A stretch of DNA of 46,752 nucleotides. It comes from Methanobrevibacter sp. GTDB lineage: Archaea > Methanobacteriota > Methanobacteria > Methanobacteriales > Methanobacteriaceae. The notes under the pieces are model-generated. The model had not been told where the DNA came from, searched no databases, and worked only from the letters and a program-made list of their open reading frames with translations. The stretch spans positions 1 through 46,752 of the forward strand of contig NZ_JAUNXX010000009.1 in the NCBI RefSeq assembly GCF_030539555.1. Direction: 5' to 3'. Position numbers and translations under genes: made by a program. This document shows, piece after piece, positions 7,469 through 16,669 of the stretch. Every line of letters starts with the position of its first letter. The stretch's first letter is position 1.

Positions 7469-8226
7469 ATTTTAAAAATCTTACGGGCATTGTTTGAAGT
7501 TATTTCATCAACAGTGTCCAAATCCATGTTTTTAATTTCAGCTATTTTTTTAACGGCATTGGCAACATTTGCAGGTTCATTTCGCTCTTCTTTAGTCATT
7601 GCCAAATAAGGGCTGTCAGTTTCAGTTAAAACATAGTCAAGATCAATTTTTGCTATCAGGTCTTGGTGATGTTTTGAGTAACAAAGCATTGTAGAAAAGC
7701 TCATAAAACAGTTATCTTTATTCATGATTCTTTTTGCAGTTTTTAGGCTGCCTCCGTAGCAGTGAAAAACGAAATATGGAATATTGTCATAGTCTTCAAT
7801 GATATTGACGGCTTTTTTTTCACAGTCCCTTACATGCATTACTATTGGAACTTTATACTCCTCGGCAAGATTTAAAAAGCTCATAAAAATTTCTTGCTGC
7901 CTTTCTCTTAAGGCTTTGTCGGTTACATAAAAATAGTCCATTCCCACTTCACCAACAGCCACAATATCGGAAAGGTTGTCAATTAAATGATTTTGGGCAT
8001 CTTTCAGTTCCTCATCGGTTGAGTTTTGAGAACTCACAGGGTGAAAACCGAATGTGGGATAAATGAAACCTTCGTATTTTTTGGATAAGTCCAGAACATT
8101 CTGGTTGCTTTGTTTGTTAAAGCCGGATGCAATAACAAAATCCAGGCAATCCTGCGCTCTTTTTATAACTTCGCTTCGGTCATCATCATAGTCCTTGAAA
8201 TCAATGTGGCAATGGGAATCAATCAT
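7465..8226 (-). CDS. tatD: TatD family metal-dependent hydrolase (DNase)
   Basis: A 253-residue TIM-barrel metallohydrolase. Metal-binding motifs are present in order: MIDSHCHID with His5 and His7, VGEVGMDY with a bridging Glu, VMHVRD, FVFHCYGGS and TETDSPYL with the catalytic Asp. Family members act as 3'-5' nucleases on damaged DNA; the exact substrate of archaeal members is not settled. Only 3 bases separate it from uppS upstream on the same strand, so the two probably share a transcript. All key residues are present and the length is normal. Confidence 0.9.
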   Translation of the reverse strand: MIDSHCHIDFKDYDDDRSEVIKRAQDCLDFVIASGFNKQSNQNVLDLSKKYEGFIYPTFGFHPVSSQNSTDEELKDAQNHLIDNLSDIVAVGEVGMDYFYVTDKALRERQQEIFMSFLNLAEEYKVPIVMHVRDCEKKAVNIIEDYDNIPYFVFHCYGGSLKTAKRIMNKDNCFMSFSTMLCYSKHHQDLIAKIDLDYVLTETDSPYLAMTKEERNEPANVANAVKKIAEIKNMDLDTVDEITSNNARKIFKI

Positions 8227-8229
8227 TAT

Positions 8230-8994
8230 TTAAACTCCAAATCTTCTTTCACGTGCTTGATATGATCTGATGGCTCTGATAAAATCAACTTTCCTCAGTT
8301 CGGGCCATAGTGTTTCACAGAAGTATAACTCGGAGTATGATGACTGCCAAAGTAAAAATCCGCTTAAACGTTCTTCGCCGCTGGTTCTGATGATTAAATT
8401 AGGGTCATCTAATCCACCCGTATAAAGGTTTTTACTTACTAATTCCTCATTAACATCATCTATTGTAATTTTGCCGTCCTGAACATCCTGAATGATTTTT
8501 TTAAATGAATCGATGATTTCCAGACGTCCGTCATATCCGATAGCTATGTTGAATAATCTTTTGTCATATTGTTTGGTTGCTTCCTCAGCATCTTCAATGG
8601 CTTCTTTTACATTTTTCGGAAGCAGTTCGGTTCTGCCTACAACTTTCACTTTCACTTCATTTTTATGGATTTTCTCGTGTGTTACCAGTCTTTTGAAATT
8701 TTTAACAAACAGGTTCATAAGTCCTTCCACTTCGTGTTCGGGTCTATTGAAATTTTCAGTTGAAAATGCATAAACTGTTATGATTTCAATTCCGAGTTCT
8801 ATGCTCCAGTCTAAAACATTTTCTAATGTATCCACTCCTATTTCGTGTCCCTTAACAACATCCATATTTCCTTGGAGTTTGGAAAATCTTCTGTTTCCGT
8901 CCATGATTATTGCGACATGTTTTGGCATTTTTTCTGGTTTTAGATCACGTGATATGTACCATTCATATATTCTATAAAGTATATTTTCTGCCAT
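8230..8994 (-). CDS. uppS: cis-prenyltransferase (polyprenyl diphosphate synthase)
   Basis: The 254-residue product has the cis-prenyltransferase signature [14 protein letters not shown] with catalytic Asp32, the EHEVEGLM region, and the C-terminal [13 protein letters not shown], then [19 protein letters not shown]. These enzymes extend farnesyl or geranylgeranyl diphosphate with isopentenyl diphosphate. In Methanobacteriales the product would be the polyprenyl carrier for pseudomurein and protein glycosylation. A GTG lies 9 bases upstream in frame, but ATG at 8994 with GTGAT before it is preferred. The GPT-type glycosyltransferase at 39496 would use this lipid carrier. Confidence 0.93.
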   Translation of the reverse strand: MAENILYRIYEWYISRDLKPEKMPKHVAIIMDGNRRFSKLQGNMDVVKGHEIGVDTLENVLDWSIELGIEIITVYAFSTENFNRPEHEVEGLMNLFVKNFKRLVTHEKIHKNEVKVKVVGRTELLPKNVKEAIEDAEEATKQYDKRLFNIAIGYDGRLEIIDSFKKIIQDVQDGKITIDDVNEELVSKNLYTGGLDDPNLIIRTSGEERLSGFLLWQSSYSELYFCETLWPELRKVDFIRAIRSYQARERRFGV

Positions 8995-9047
8995 TTTAAT
9001 CACATAAAAAATATTTTCTATTGGTATTAGATTGTATTTATAATATA

Positions 9048-9764
9048 TTAATCTTTGGCCAGGTCATGTGCTAGAATTAAGCTTCTCACATATCCTTCAA
9101 TGCTTTGGTCTCTACTAGTGTCGATGTAGGTTCTATCTATTCCAAATGTTACTGCCCCGTAACTTGGCCATGAATTAAGTAGGACAAGTGTTCTAAATAT
9201 TATATTTCCTACTCTTCCGTTTGGAGCAATGATAACATTGCATTTGTCCTTAATAGCTTTTTCAATTAGAATATAGTAATTTTTGACTTCCTCTTCTGTA
9301 TTTTCCTGGATGAGTTTGGTTAGTTTTCTGCTTTCTTTAATTGAGTTGGACACTTCACTGCCTCTTCCAAAATCATCTTCTCTTCCTTCAGCAAGAATTG
9401 CAATTTTTGGAGTTTTTCCAACTTTTTTTAGAAAATCAACACAGTGCATTGTCATTTCAAAGCGCTCTTCGACACTGGTTCCTTCATCGATTCCAACAGG
9501 CGTTAACAAGAATTCAAATTCATTTCCATTAACATATGTTGCTCTTGAAAGATTAGGGTAGTGTTCTTTCAGCTCTTTCATGATATTGGATGCTGGAAGG
9601 GATCCTCGCACTACTCCATCTATTTTTTTGTCTAATACTGCTTTAATCAAGTCTTCATCATTATACATTAGTATAATATCCGTTTTTGGGTGTTTTTCTT
9701 TGAAAATATGGCATGCCTGAATAATATTTTCATTTTCTCCAACACCAATAGCTATTCTTTTCAT
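9048..9764 (-). CDS. mtxX: methanogenesis marker protein 4, MtxX
   Basis: The 238-residue protein matches the methanogen marker 4/MtxX family. It shows [18 protein letters not shown] at the start, [10 protein letters not shown] near residue 55, and the C-terminal [28 protein letters not shown]. The fold resembles phosphotransacetylases, with a loop typical of phosphate or CoA ligand binding. It has been called a methyltransferase-related protein because of gene context in other methanogens, but no reaction is known to me. It is transcribed as a single gene upstream of uppS, with 53 bases between. Confidence 0.85.
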   Translation of the reverse strand: MKRIAIGVGENENIIQACHIFKEKHPKTDIILMYNDEDLIKAVLDKKIDGVVRGSLPASNIMKELKEHYPNLSRATYVNGNEFEFLLTPVGIDEGTSVEERFEMTMHCVDFLKKVGKTPKIAILAEGREDDFGRGSEVSNSIKESRKLTKLIQENTEEEVKNYYILIEKAIKDKCNVIIAPNGRVGNIIFRTLVLLNSWPSYGAVTFGIDRTYIDTSRDQSIEGYVRSLILAHDLAKD

Positions 9765-9885
9765 TAGTTAATTATTTATGCTTCACTATAAAATAAGTTT
9801 TTCTAATTAATTGATGTTTATGTTGTATCTAAAAGTGTAAATATAATAGTAATCTATTTTAAATTTAATTAATTAATATTATAAT

Positions 9886-10146
9886 ATGAACGAAGAGGAT
9901 ATTTTTAAGTTAATTGGTTATGTAATTGCATCACAATATAGGACCAACATAATCAAATGTATAGGAAATGACATTAAAATTCCATCAGTAATAGCAGAGG
10001 AAGTGGGATTGCGGACAAATCATGTTTCCAATGTCTTAAATCAATTGAAGGAAGAAGGAATTGTTGTTTGTTTAAATGAAGAGGCTCGAAAAGGAAGATT
10101 GTATAAAAATACTGATTTGGGCATCGAAATTTTGAAATATATTTAA
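9886..10146 (+). CDS. small winged-helix transcriptional regulator (copy 1)
   Basis: An 86-residue winged helix protein. Helices around IIKCIGNDIKIPSVIAEEVGLRTNHVSNVLNQLKEEG form the helix-turn-helix, with recognition helix near residues 42-54. The wing follows at VVCLNEEARKGRLYKNT. A paralogue at 24687 has the same length and the same [I/V]C[L/I]NEE.RKGRLYK wing. There is no ligand-binding domain, so it may act as a simple repressor or sense through protein contact. The start has no ribosome-binding site, fitting a short or absent leader. It is convergent with the cDPG synthetase gene. Confidence 0.8.
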   Translation: MNEEDIFKLIGYVIASQYRTNIIKCIGNDIKIPSVIAEEVGLRTNHVSNVLNQLKEEGIVVCLNEEARKGRLYKNTDLGIEILKYI

Positions 10147-10179
10147 TTTTCTTTTTGATGATAAAAAAAAATGAAATTT

Positions 10180-10197
10180 GGAAAAATAATTTTTTCC
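10180..10197. terminator. inverted repeat between convergent genes
   Basis: GGAAAAA (10180-10186) pairs with TTTTTTCC (10190-10197) around a 3-base loop, and T-rich sequence lies on both sides. It sits between the 3' ends of the small regulator and the cDPG synthetase gene and could stop transcription from both sides. Confidence 0.35.
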
Positions 10198-11573
10198 TAT
10201 TTGTTATTAAAGCTGTCAATTGCTGAATCAACCAAACCGAGTACAGATTCAGATAAATCAGGATATCTATTATCAATCGCAACAGGAATATTGTCACAAT
10301 AAATCACATCCAAACCAGCAGCCATAGCATCTTTGGTAGCAACATCAACAGCAGCTGCCTTAAGTTCAGTTAACATAACATCAGCTTTTGCAATGTATTT
10401 CTCCATGTCTTGGCGCAGCAGCGGCCTATTGGATAAATGTGCAGTTGTTCCAATCACTTCACAATTATAATTTTTTTCCAGATAATCGACTAGCTTGTCT
10501 TTGACACCTTCGGGAGCAGTTGTTGCAAACAGAACTTTTTTGCCGCTTAGGTCACCTAATGGTTTTGGTCTGAACACAGTAGATATTACTGTAGCGTCGG
10601 GATTAACTTCTTCTACAAACTCTTCAATGGCTTTGATTTTATTTTTATCAGCCATAGGTTCTTCACACATGGTTAAAATTATCAAGTCTCCAAGACCAAC
10701 TCTATATGGTCCGAAGTATGTGGTTAAGTTTTCCAAAGGTTGATTCGCTCCGATGAGGACAATCTTCTTATCAGTTTTAATTGGGGGTATGGCAGCTCCA
10801 CTTCCCTCAAAAATCGCAAATTTGGAATCGACTTCATTGGCTAGTTTGGCACCCTGTTTCATATTTGTTAGGAATACTTCACCGGCCATTCCTCCTCCGC
10901 AGCGTCTGCAGCCAATTGTCAAGATTCTACTCATCAAAGCATCTTCCCAATGATCACTCGCTGCATGAACTCCTTTTTCAGATTGCTCAAGCAGAAATTC
11001 GGCGTTAATCTCTAACTTTTCACCATGGACTATTTCAGGTTCTTCAGGACCTCCTCTTCCCATAGCTATTACGCACGGTTCATAACCGTTTTTATCGATT
11101 AATCTTGCAACAAAACCTGAAACAGCTGTTTTTCCAATACGTTTGCCTGTTCCAAGAATGGTGATTGATGGTTTTTCCATTATTTCATATTGGGAAGTCG
11201 GTTCGAATTTAAAATCAGGTCCTTCATAGGAGATTCCTTCATTTAGAACTTTACATGCAATTTTGAATCTTTTCGGATAATCAAGAATAGGTTCATCACT
11301 TAAATCCATCACTGAATCGATAGCATATTTTCTAATCATTTCGACAATGATGTCATATGGTATGTCCTTGTCTTTTGCAAACTGAACCGGAACGCCTAAT
11401 TTTTCAGAGTAAGAATCTTCAGAATCGTCTCTAAGCTTTTCAGTTCCTCCAATAAAAACGCAAGCCGCAATATCAATGTGTTCTAATTTATTTAAAGTAT
11501 CTATAGCTTCTTTAGTAACTGGCAAATAGTGTTCTCCGTCAACTAAACAAAGCATTTTGTTAACGCCTTTCAT
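10197..11573 (-). CDS. cpgS: cyclic 2,3-diphosphoglycerate synthetase
   Basis: The 458-residue protein matches archaeal cDPG synthetase, which closes 2,3-diphosphoglycerate into cyclic 2,3-diphosphoglycerate with ATP. The product is a major solute and phosphate store of Methanobacteriales. Visible are [14 protein letters not shown] at the start, a P-loop-like [14 protein letters not shown] near residues 139-151, and [15 protein letters not shown] start at the internal Met7 (11555) would also give the typical [10 protein letters not shown] beginning; I keep the first ATG without strong reason. It stands alone, and a hairpin lies at its 3' end. Confidence 0.9.
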   Translation of the reverse strand: MKGVNKMLCLVDGEHYLPVTKEAIDTLNKLEHIDIAACVFIGGTEKLRDDSEDSYSEKLGVPVQFAKDKDIPYDIIVEMIRKYAIDSVMDLSDEPILDYPKRFKIACKVLNEGISYEGPDFKFEPTSQYEIMEKPSITILGTGKRIGKTAVSGFVARLIDKNGYEPCVIAMGRGGPEEPEIVHGEKLEINAEFLLEQSEKGVHAASDHWEDALMSRILTIGCRRCGGGMAGEVFLTNMKQGAKLANEVDSKFAIFEGSGAAIPPIKTDKKIVLIGANQPLENLTTYFGPYRVGLGDLIILTMCEEPMADKNKIKAIEEFVEEVNPDATVISTVFRPKPLGDLSGKKVLFATTAPEGVKDKLVDYLEKNYNCEVIGTTAHLSNRPLLRQDMEKYIAKADVMLTELKAAAVDVATKDAMAAGLDVIYCDNIPVAIDNRYPDLSESVLGLVDSAIDSFNNK

Positions 11574-11627
11574 AGTATTATTATGAAAGTTATTATTATT
11601 TATAAATATTCAAAAAAAAGTATGAGA

Positions 11628-11915
11628 TTAAGCCACTTTAAGTTCTTTTTCAGAACGAGCAACTAAATCTGATAGGGAATTGCGCACGTTTTCAGGAATG
11701 GAATTTCCTTCTTTATCTGCAATAACCTGTGAGATAATTTTACAAAGGACAAAAATTGCATGTTTATGTTCTGCTTTTGTCTTGTGTATGTGGTGTGGGC
11801 TAATTTTTAGGGTAATGTATTCGCTACAGTCGTTAGTTATCTGATCATCTTCTGCTAAGTATTTTAAGACATATACTAAAAATTGATGTAATTGTATCAT
11901 TTCATCCTTATACAT
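11628..11915 (-). CDS. UPF0058 family protein
   Basis: A 95-residue protein with the UPF0058 pattern: MYKDEMIQLHQFLVYVLKYL near the N-terminus and ISPHHIHKTKAEHKHAIF in the middle. The His-rich, basic middle segment is the most conserved part. Family function is unknown; the members are archaeal and small, and the sequence suggests a helical cytoplasmic protein. There are 54 bases to the cDPG synthetase gene downstream on the same strand. The upstream region, up to 12188, is AT-rich and holds no gene. Confidence 0.85.
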   Translation of the reverse strand: MYKDEMIQLHQFLVYVLKYLAEDDQITNDCSEYITLKISPHHIHKTKAEHKHAIFVLCKIISQVIADKEGNSIPENVRNSLSDLVARSEKELKVA

Positions 11916-12188
11916 AACTATCTAACCTTTTATTTAACCTATTACTTTAGTTAAACGATAAATTATATGAAATTATAATTTATTAATGTATTTTTTTAAT
12001 ATTATTATATTGTTAACTAATCATATTTAAATATTGCATCAAATTATGTTTACAAATTTCTATTTTTCAATGTTTCTACATTGTCTATTAAAGTTTCATT
12101 GATAAATCAATTAATTAGTTGTAGTTTTCAATATTATGTTCACATCGATGATTTAGGTTAATTTTGTTTAGGGTTGTCGGATATTTTT

Positions 12189-12905
12189 TTACAGTTTTAC
12201 ATTAAATTCGTTTGTTTCAACAATTTCCGGCAACTTCCCTATTGTAGCGATGTTTTCATCTGAAATTATGAGTATTCCTTCATAAAATTCCCTGAAGTTT
12301 TCAGCTGTCTCCAGTGCGTTTGTGATTTTATCCTGTGATGTTTCACCGTTTACATCATTGGCAATTCTTGTTGCGAGTCCGTCGGCAATTGAAGGGCTTT
12401 TGCCTATTACTGTTACGCTGTCTGCACTTCCAAAGCTTATTGAATGGCCGATTTTACCTGATGATGTACATATTCCCAATTGTCTTTTTCTGGGCTTTAT
12501 TTTAAAAGCTATGCTGTTTCCTAAAATCCTGTTGTTGGAATATATTCCGCAAAGCGTTGTCGTATTGTTTATCAATGCAATGTCTCCGCCATTTTCGACT
12601 ATTGAATTTTTTGAGCCTTTTTCAATTAGATAATCCAGGGATAGCTGGGATATTGCACCGGCAACGCATGCCATGGGACCGACATCAGCTTTGAGTGATG
12701 ATTCATGCATTGTTTTAACAATCAACGGCAAATTTTCATCAATTAGATTAAGCGGTTCAAGTGAAAGCAGAAAATCTTCGTTTTTAACGATATAATTTTT
12801 CAAATCAGACCTTAATGAGTAAATGCAGTGTTTTAAATCGTGCTTTGATAAGTCTGTCCTGAGGCGTATATGTGTTTCACCTAAGTCAATCTCCTCATGA
12901 TTCAT
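12189..12905 (-). CDS. UPF0280 family protein (ApbE-like fold)
   Basis: The 238-residue protein fits the UPF0280 family, related to ApbE flavin transferases. It shows [32 protein letters not shown], and [26 protein letters not shown], the last like the ApbE active region. ApbE proteins transfer FMN onto Thr or Ser of target proteins; whether UPF0280 does so is not known to me. It is divergent from comA with about 180 bases between them. The methanogen distribution and this position hint at a cofactor role but do not prove it. Confidence 0.85.
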   Translation of the reverse strand: MNHEEIDLGETHIRLRTDLSKHDLKHCIYSLRSDLKNYIVKNEDFLLSLEPLNLIDENLPLIVKTMHESSLKADVGPMACVAGAISQLSLDYLIEKGSKNSIVENGGDIALINNTTTLCGIYSNNRILGNSIAFKIKPRKRQLGICTSSGKIGHSISFGSADSVTVIGKSPSIADGLATRIANDVNGETSQDKITNALETAENFREFYEGILIISDENIATIGKLPEIVETNEFNVKL

Positions 12906-13024
12906 GTTTTTTATATTAATTGAAGTAATTATTAAAATTTTTTCGATTAATTGTTCATATGCTATCCGTTATTTTTTCTCTAATTTGATAGAACTTTGCC
13001 TTAAAAAGCAAAATATTAAAAAGA

Positions 13025-13036
13025 TTTATATATAAT
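13025..13036 (+). promoter_or_regulatory. TATA box of the comA cluster
   Basis: TTTATATATAAT, preceded by a purine-rich AAAAAGA BRE-like element, lies about 50-60 bases upstream of the comA start. It would set a start site near 13055-13060. It is the only strong TATA element before the five-gene comA to hdrA-like run. Confidence 0.5.
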
Positions 13037-13086
13037 ATTTTATTATTTAATAAGTAAAAAAAATTGAATTAACACGTGTGATAATT

Positions 13087-13860
13087 GTGAAATCCTTTGA
13101 ATTTTTATCTATTGAAAGAGAAGAAAAGCCAAGAAAATGCGGAATAACAATGGTTTTGGACAAAGGTATGGGTCTTGAAACCGCATCAAGTTTAATGGAC
13201 ATTTCCGGTGAATATGTGGACTATTTAAAATTCGGCTGGGGAACATCAATAGTGCATGAACAAGACATTATAAAAGCAAAAGTCGAAATGTACAAGTCTC
13301 ATGAGATAACTCCTTACACCGGAGGAACATTATTCGAACTTGCTTATAAAAACGACAAAATATATGAATTTTTTGATGAAGCCCACAAATTAGGTTTTCC
13401 GGCAATAGAAATATCAGACGGATCATTGGTCATCCCTAGAGAGGATAAATTAAACTGCATAGAAATGGCTAAAAAAGATGGTTTTGAAGTATTGTCTGAA
13501 GTGGGTAAAAAAAATCCTGATTTGGATAAGGAATTGTCTTTGGATGAGAGAATTGAATTCATGCAAGATGAACTGGATGCTGGGTCATCCCTAATCATTG
13601 TCGAGGCAAGGGAAGGCGGAAAAAACATTGGTATTTTCGATAAATCCGGAAATGCAAAAGAAGATGAAATAGATTATATTTTGGATAGTTTCAGGGGAGA
13701 TAAAATTCTTTGGGAAGCTCCAAACAAAGACCAGCAGGTCTTTTTCATATTGAAATTGGGAAACACTGTTAATTTAGGAAACATTTCAAGTGATGATATC
13801 ACCTCTCTTGAAACATTAAGAAGAGGATTGAGAGGGGATACATTAGGCAAAATCCAGTGA
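13087..13860 (+). CDS. comA: (2R)-phospho-3-sulfolactate synthase
   Basis: The 257-residue enzyme adds sulfite to phosphoenolpyruvate, the first step of the PEP route to coenzyme M. ComA-type motifs include KCGITMVLDKGMGLETASSL, YLKFGWGTS, TPYTGGTLFELA, FPAIEISDGS and EAREGG. GTG at 13078 and at 13087 are both in frame. The earlier one would be the start if the upstream GTGAT is not the ribosome-binding site; I prefer 13087 because GTGAT precedes it. The stop TGA overlaps the ribosome-binding site of the next gene. comD and comE lie at 25.1-26.1 kb on the other strand. Confidence 0.93.
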   Translation: MKSFEFLSIEREEKPRKCGITMVLDKGMGLETASSLMDISGEYVDYLKFGWGTSIVHEQDIIKAKVEMYKSHEITPYTGGTLFELAYKNDKIYEFFDEAHKLGFPAIEISDGSLVIPREDKLNCIEMAKKDGFEVLSEVGKKNPDLDKELSLDERIEFMQDELDAGSSLIIVEAREGGKNIGIFDKSGNAKEDEIDYILDSFRGDKILWEAPNKDQQVFFILKLGNTVNLGNISSDDITSLETLRRGLRGDTLGKIQ

Positions 13861-13869
13861 GGCTTTAAA

Positions 13870-15120
13870 TTGAACGAAAGAACTATTGACCAGATCAATA
13901 AAAAAATTGATGACGGCGAAGCTAATATATATACTGCAGAGGAGTTTAAAAAGCTCATAAAAAATGATGAAGCGCCAAGCTTTGAAGAGGTGGATGTGGT
14001 TACATGCGGAACCTGTGGGGTAATGAGTGGAACTGCTGCCGTACTTAACTTCATAGTGTCCGAACCGGGTGAATTCATAAGAGCCAGAGAAGTATACTTG
14101 AATGGAGTTCCGGCATATGCAGGACCATGTCCAAACGAATGGCTGGGTTCGGTAGATGTGATACTTCACGGAACCGCCCATTCGATTTATGATGAAAACT
14201 ATGGTGGAGGATTCTTGCTTAAGGAAATTCTCGAAGGCAGAGAAATTGATGTGCGTGTGGAAAGTGTGGATGGAAAAACCATAGAAAACAAAATCACTCT
14301 TGAGGATATCACAAGAGCACAGATAATAGGTTGCAGAATGGCATTTAAAAATTATACAGCATTCACAAACCCAAATGTTGAAGCGGTTTCATCAATATTT
14401 GCGGCCATTCCTCTGGAAGGTAACTTGTCCGGGCTGACGTTTTCAGGATGCGGTGATTTGAACCCTCTTCAAAACGACATTCCTCATAATGTGATTAATG
14501 AAGGCAAGAAAGTCCTTATAAATGGGGCTCAAGGATATATTTTAGGTGACGGTACCAGATCAAGTGCTGAAAAACCAAACCTGATGCTTACAGCTGATTT
14601 ATGCAATATGGATCCATATTATGTTGGCGGATTTAAAACAGGTCAGGGTGGGGAGGTATATGACACTGTGGCTATTCCAATTCCCGTTTTAAATGAGAAT
14701 ATTTACAATAATCTATTAATCCGAGATGAGGATATTGACCTGCCTGTAGCAGACATTAAAGGCCGCCATCTGCCATTGGACAATACCAACTATAAGGAAA
14801 TGTGGCAGGATTATGATTTGAGACCGAAATTCAACGATTCCGCATGCGGTAAGTGTGATAAATGTGTTGTGGAAGATGTATGTCCTACAAATGCATTTAA
14901 GAGTGAAAGGCTCAATCTGGCATACTGTTTCGGTTGCGGAATGTGTGCACATTACTGTCGCCACAATGCATTTAATATGAACACCGGAGATGTTGATTTG
15001 AACATCAACGGAAAAGATGTCAATGTTCCGATAATATGTAGGCAATCCGACAGATTAAGAGCAAATAAATTATCATTGAAGTTAAAGAAAATGATTGAAA
15101 ATAAAGAATTTAAATTGTAA
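13870..15120 (+). CDS. methanogenesis marker 16 metalloprotein (candidate ComF)
   Basis: The 416-residue protein combines a DUF39-type domain, seen as VTCGTCGVMSGTAAVLNF and GPCPNEWLGSVDVILHGTAHS, and FSGCGDLNPLQND, with two ferredoxin-like clusters at the C-terminus. These have Cys326-x2-Cys329-x2-Cys332-x5-Cys338 and Cys353-x2-Cys356-x2-Cys359-x3-Cys363. DUF39 proteins with ferredoxin parts insert sulfur in homocysteine synthesis. As I recall, a Methanocaldococcus homologue was reported to turn sulfoacetaldehyde into coenzyme M. The position right after comA fits that. It starts with TTG, with GTGAGG upstream overlapping the comA stop. Confidence 0.82.
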   Translation: MNERTIDQINKKIDDGEANIYTAEEFKKLIKNDEAPSFEEVDVVTCGTCGVMSGTAAVLNFIVSEPGEFIRAREVYLNGVPAYAGPCPNEWLGSVDVILHGTAHSIYDENYGGGFLLKEILEGREIDVRVESVDGKTIENKITLEDITRAQIIGCRMAFKNYTAFTNPNVEAVSSIFAAIPLEGNLSGLTFSGCGDLNPLQNDIPHNVINEGKKVLINGAQGYILGDGTRSSAEKPNLMLTADLCNMDPYYVGGFKTGQGGEVYDTVAIPIPVLNENIYNNLLIRDEDIDLPVADIKGRHLPLDNTNYKEMWQDYDLRPKFNDSACGKCDKCVVEDVCPTNAFKSERLNLAYCFGCGMCAHYCRHNAFNMNTGDVDLNINGKDVNVPIICRQSDRLRANKLSLKLKKMIENKEFKL

Positions 15121-15132
15121 TGGGATGGTTAT

Positions 15133-15744
15133 ATGACTACTCAAAAGATTACGGACACTCCGATTGAATTTGCAGAAGACATTATTTCTGATGTTAAGAA
15201 TTCAAAAGAGGATGGTGTTTTAAAATGTGTGCAGTGTGGAATGTGCACATCAACATGCCCGGCTGCGCGTCATTCGGACTATAATCCTCGTGATATAATT
15301 GAAAGGGTCTTGGATGGGGATATTTCAATTTTAAAAGACGACAATATTTGGAATTGTTTTTACTGCTATACCTGTCATAGCGTATGCCCAGTCGGAAACA
15401 GCGTATGCGAAGTTAACCAAATACTTAAGCAATTCGCAATCAGCAAAGGCATAGGCTATGATAAATTATATGAATATATGGGATTTGCCGACAGTTACTT
15501 TACCGCAGCTATTGGAGCAATTCCGGAAATATTTTTTGAGGATATTGCAAATGATGTTCCCGGATGGTGGGAATTCAGACAGAATTTGGGCGAAATAAGG
15601 GATGAGCTGGAACTTGAACCACCACTGATGCCATCAAAAGAAGTCATTGGTGAGGTAAGTAAAATATTGACCATAACTGGCTTTAAAGATAGGATTGATA
15701 AGATAAGAGCATCACAGGAGGAAAAAAATGAAGGAGATTCCTGA
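15133..15744 (+). CDS. HdrC-like iron-sulfur protein
   Basis: A 203-residue paralogue of heterodisulfide reductase subunit C. Two [4Fe-4S] motifs are complete: Cys32-x2-Cys35-x2-Cys38-x3-Cys42-Pro and Cys75-x2-Cys78-x2-Cys81-x3-Cys85-Pro. The C-terminal 110 residues form a helical extension, so the protein looks longer than a typical HdrC, with FTAAIGAIPEIFFEDI and many acidic residues. HdrC passes electrons between the flavin-containing HdrA and the active-site subunit HdrB. It ends 17 bases inside the next gene, which is HdrB-like, so the products likely form one complex. Confidence 0.88.
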   Translation: MTTQKITDTPIEFAEDIISDVKNSKEDGVLKCVQCGMCTSTCPAARHSDYNPRDIIERVLDGDISILKDDNIWNCFYCYTCHSVCPVGNSVCEVNQILKQFAISKGIGYDKLYEYMGFADSYFTAAIGAIPEIFFEDIANDVPGWWEFRQNLGEIRDELELEPPLMPSKEVIGEVSKILTITGFKDRIDKIRASQEEKNEGDS

Positions 15745-16669
15745 TAAAAACATACTTCTATTCAGAAGCTGCTTAGTCAGCGTGGAATATCCCGGTGTCG
15801 AATCGTCTACAAAATTTGTGTTCGACAAACTTGGAATCAATTACGCAATTTCAGAAAAGCAGACCTGCTGTACCGGCCTTGGACATTACTCTGATGTCTT
15901 TGACCAGGTTTCCACATCAGCTATCGGAGCCCGTAACTTCAGGATAGCAAAAGAGCTTGAAAGACCAAACCTTGTCATGATGTGTGCAACATGTTATGCA
16001 ATCAACAAAAAATCAGTCAAGCTGTTAAATAAAAAAGACGACTTGAGGGAAAAAATCAATAAACTTTTTGATGAAAATGGTTTGGCTCATCTGAAATATG
16101 AAAAGGGCGACCTGAAACCTACAGAAAACATTTTCCATGTGGTGGATATTTTATATAATAAAATTGATGAAATTCCGGATAAAATAAAATATGATTTAAG
16201 TGGTTATACCATAGCCACTCACCATGGATGCCATTACTGTAAAGTTCACTATGAGGATACGATTGGTGGAGTAAGAGATCCTCGTATTATGGATGATTTA
16301 ATTGAAGCATGCGGATGCAAAACTATTGGTTGGTATGACCATAAGAGGTCAACATGCGGAACAGGATTCAGACAAAGATATTCTAACAGGGAACTGTCAT
16401 TCAGTGCAACAGCAGATAAGATGAATGCGATTGATGATGAGGACGTTGATATTCTTGTCCATTTATGTCCTAATTGCCATATTCAATTTGACAGGTACCA
16501 GCATTTAATTGGTGAAAGGGAAGGCAGAAAATTTAAGGCAATTCATTTAAACATCACCCAATTCATTGCACTTGCGATGGGTGGCGATCTGGACAAGGTA
16601 ATCGGTCAAAAAGCACATACAGTACCGATTAATTCTATTATTAAGGAATTGAAGGAGGTTGAAAAATGA
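15728..16669 (+). CDS. HdrB-like protein with a modified second CCG domain
   Basis: The 313-residue protein is a CCG-domain protein like HdrB. The first CCG motif is intact: Cys15, Cys47-Cys48, Cys86-x2-Cys89. The second has Cys168, then Thr209-Cys210-Gly in place of Cys-Cys-Gly, and Cys247-x2-Cys250. Extra cysteines are at 171, 195 and 197. Classical HdrB binds two noncubane [4Fe-4S] clusters that split the CoM-S-S-CoB disulfide; the altered second site suggests a different substrate or only one active cluster. The start has a strong AGGAGG. It overlaps hdrC by 17 bases and the hdrA-like gene by 4. Confidence 0.87.
   Translation: MKEIPDKNILLFRSCLVSVEYPGVESSTKFVFDKLGINYAISEKQTCCTGLGHYSDVFDQVSTSAIGARNFRIAKELERPNLVMMCATCYAINKKSVKLLNKKDDLREKINKLFDENGLAHLKYEKGDLKPTENIFHVVDILYNKIDEIPDKIKYDLSGYTIATHHGCHYCKVHYEDTIGGVRDPRIMDDLIEACGCKTIGWYDHKRSTCGTGFRQRYSNRELSFSATADKMNAIDDEDVDILVHLCPNCHIQFDRYQHLIGEREGRKFKAIHLNITQFIALAMGGDLDKVIGQKAHTVPINSIIKELKEVEK

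Noticed and set aside
12061..12188. Possible C/D box RNA around ATCGATGATTT
   Set aside because: There is no proper box D, no second pair of boxes and no clear guide region; the stretch is just AT-rich.
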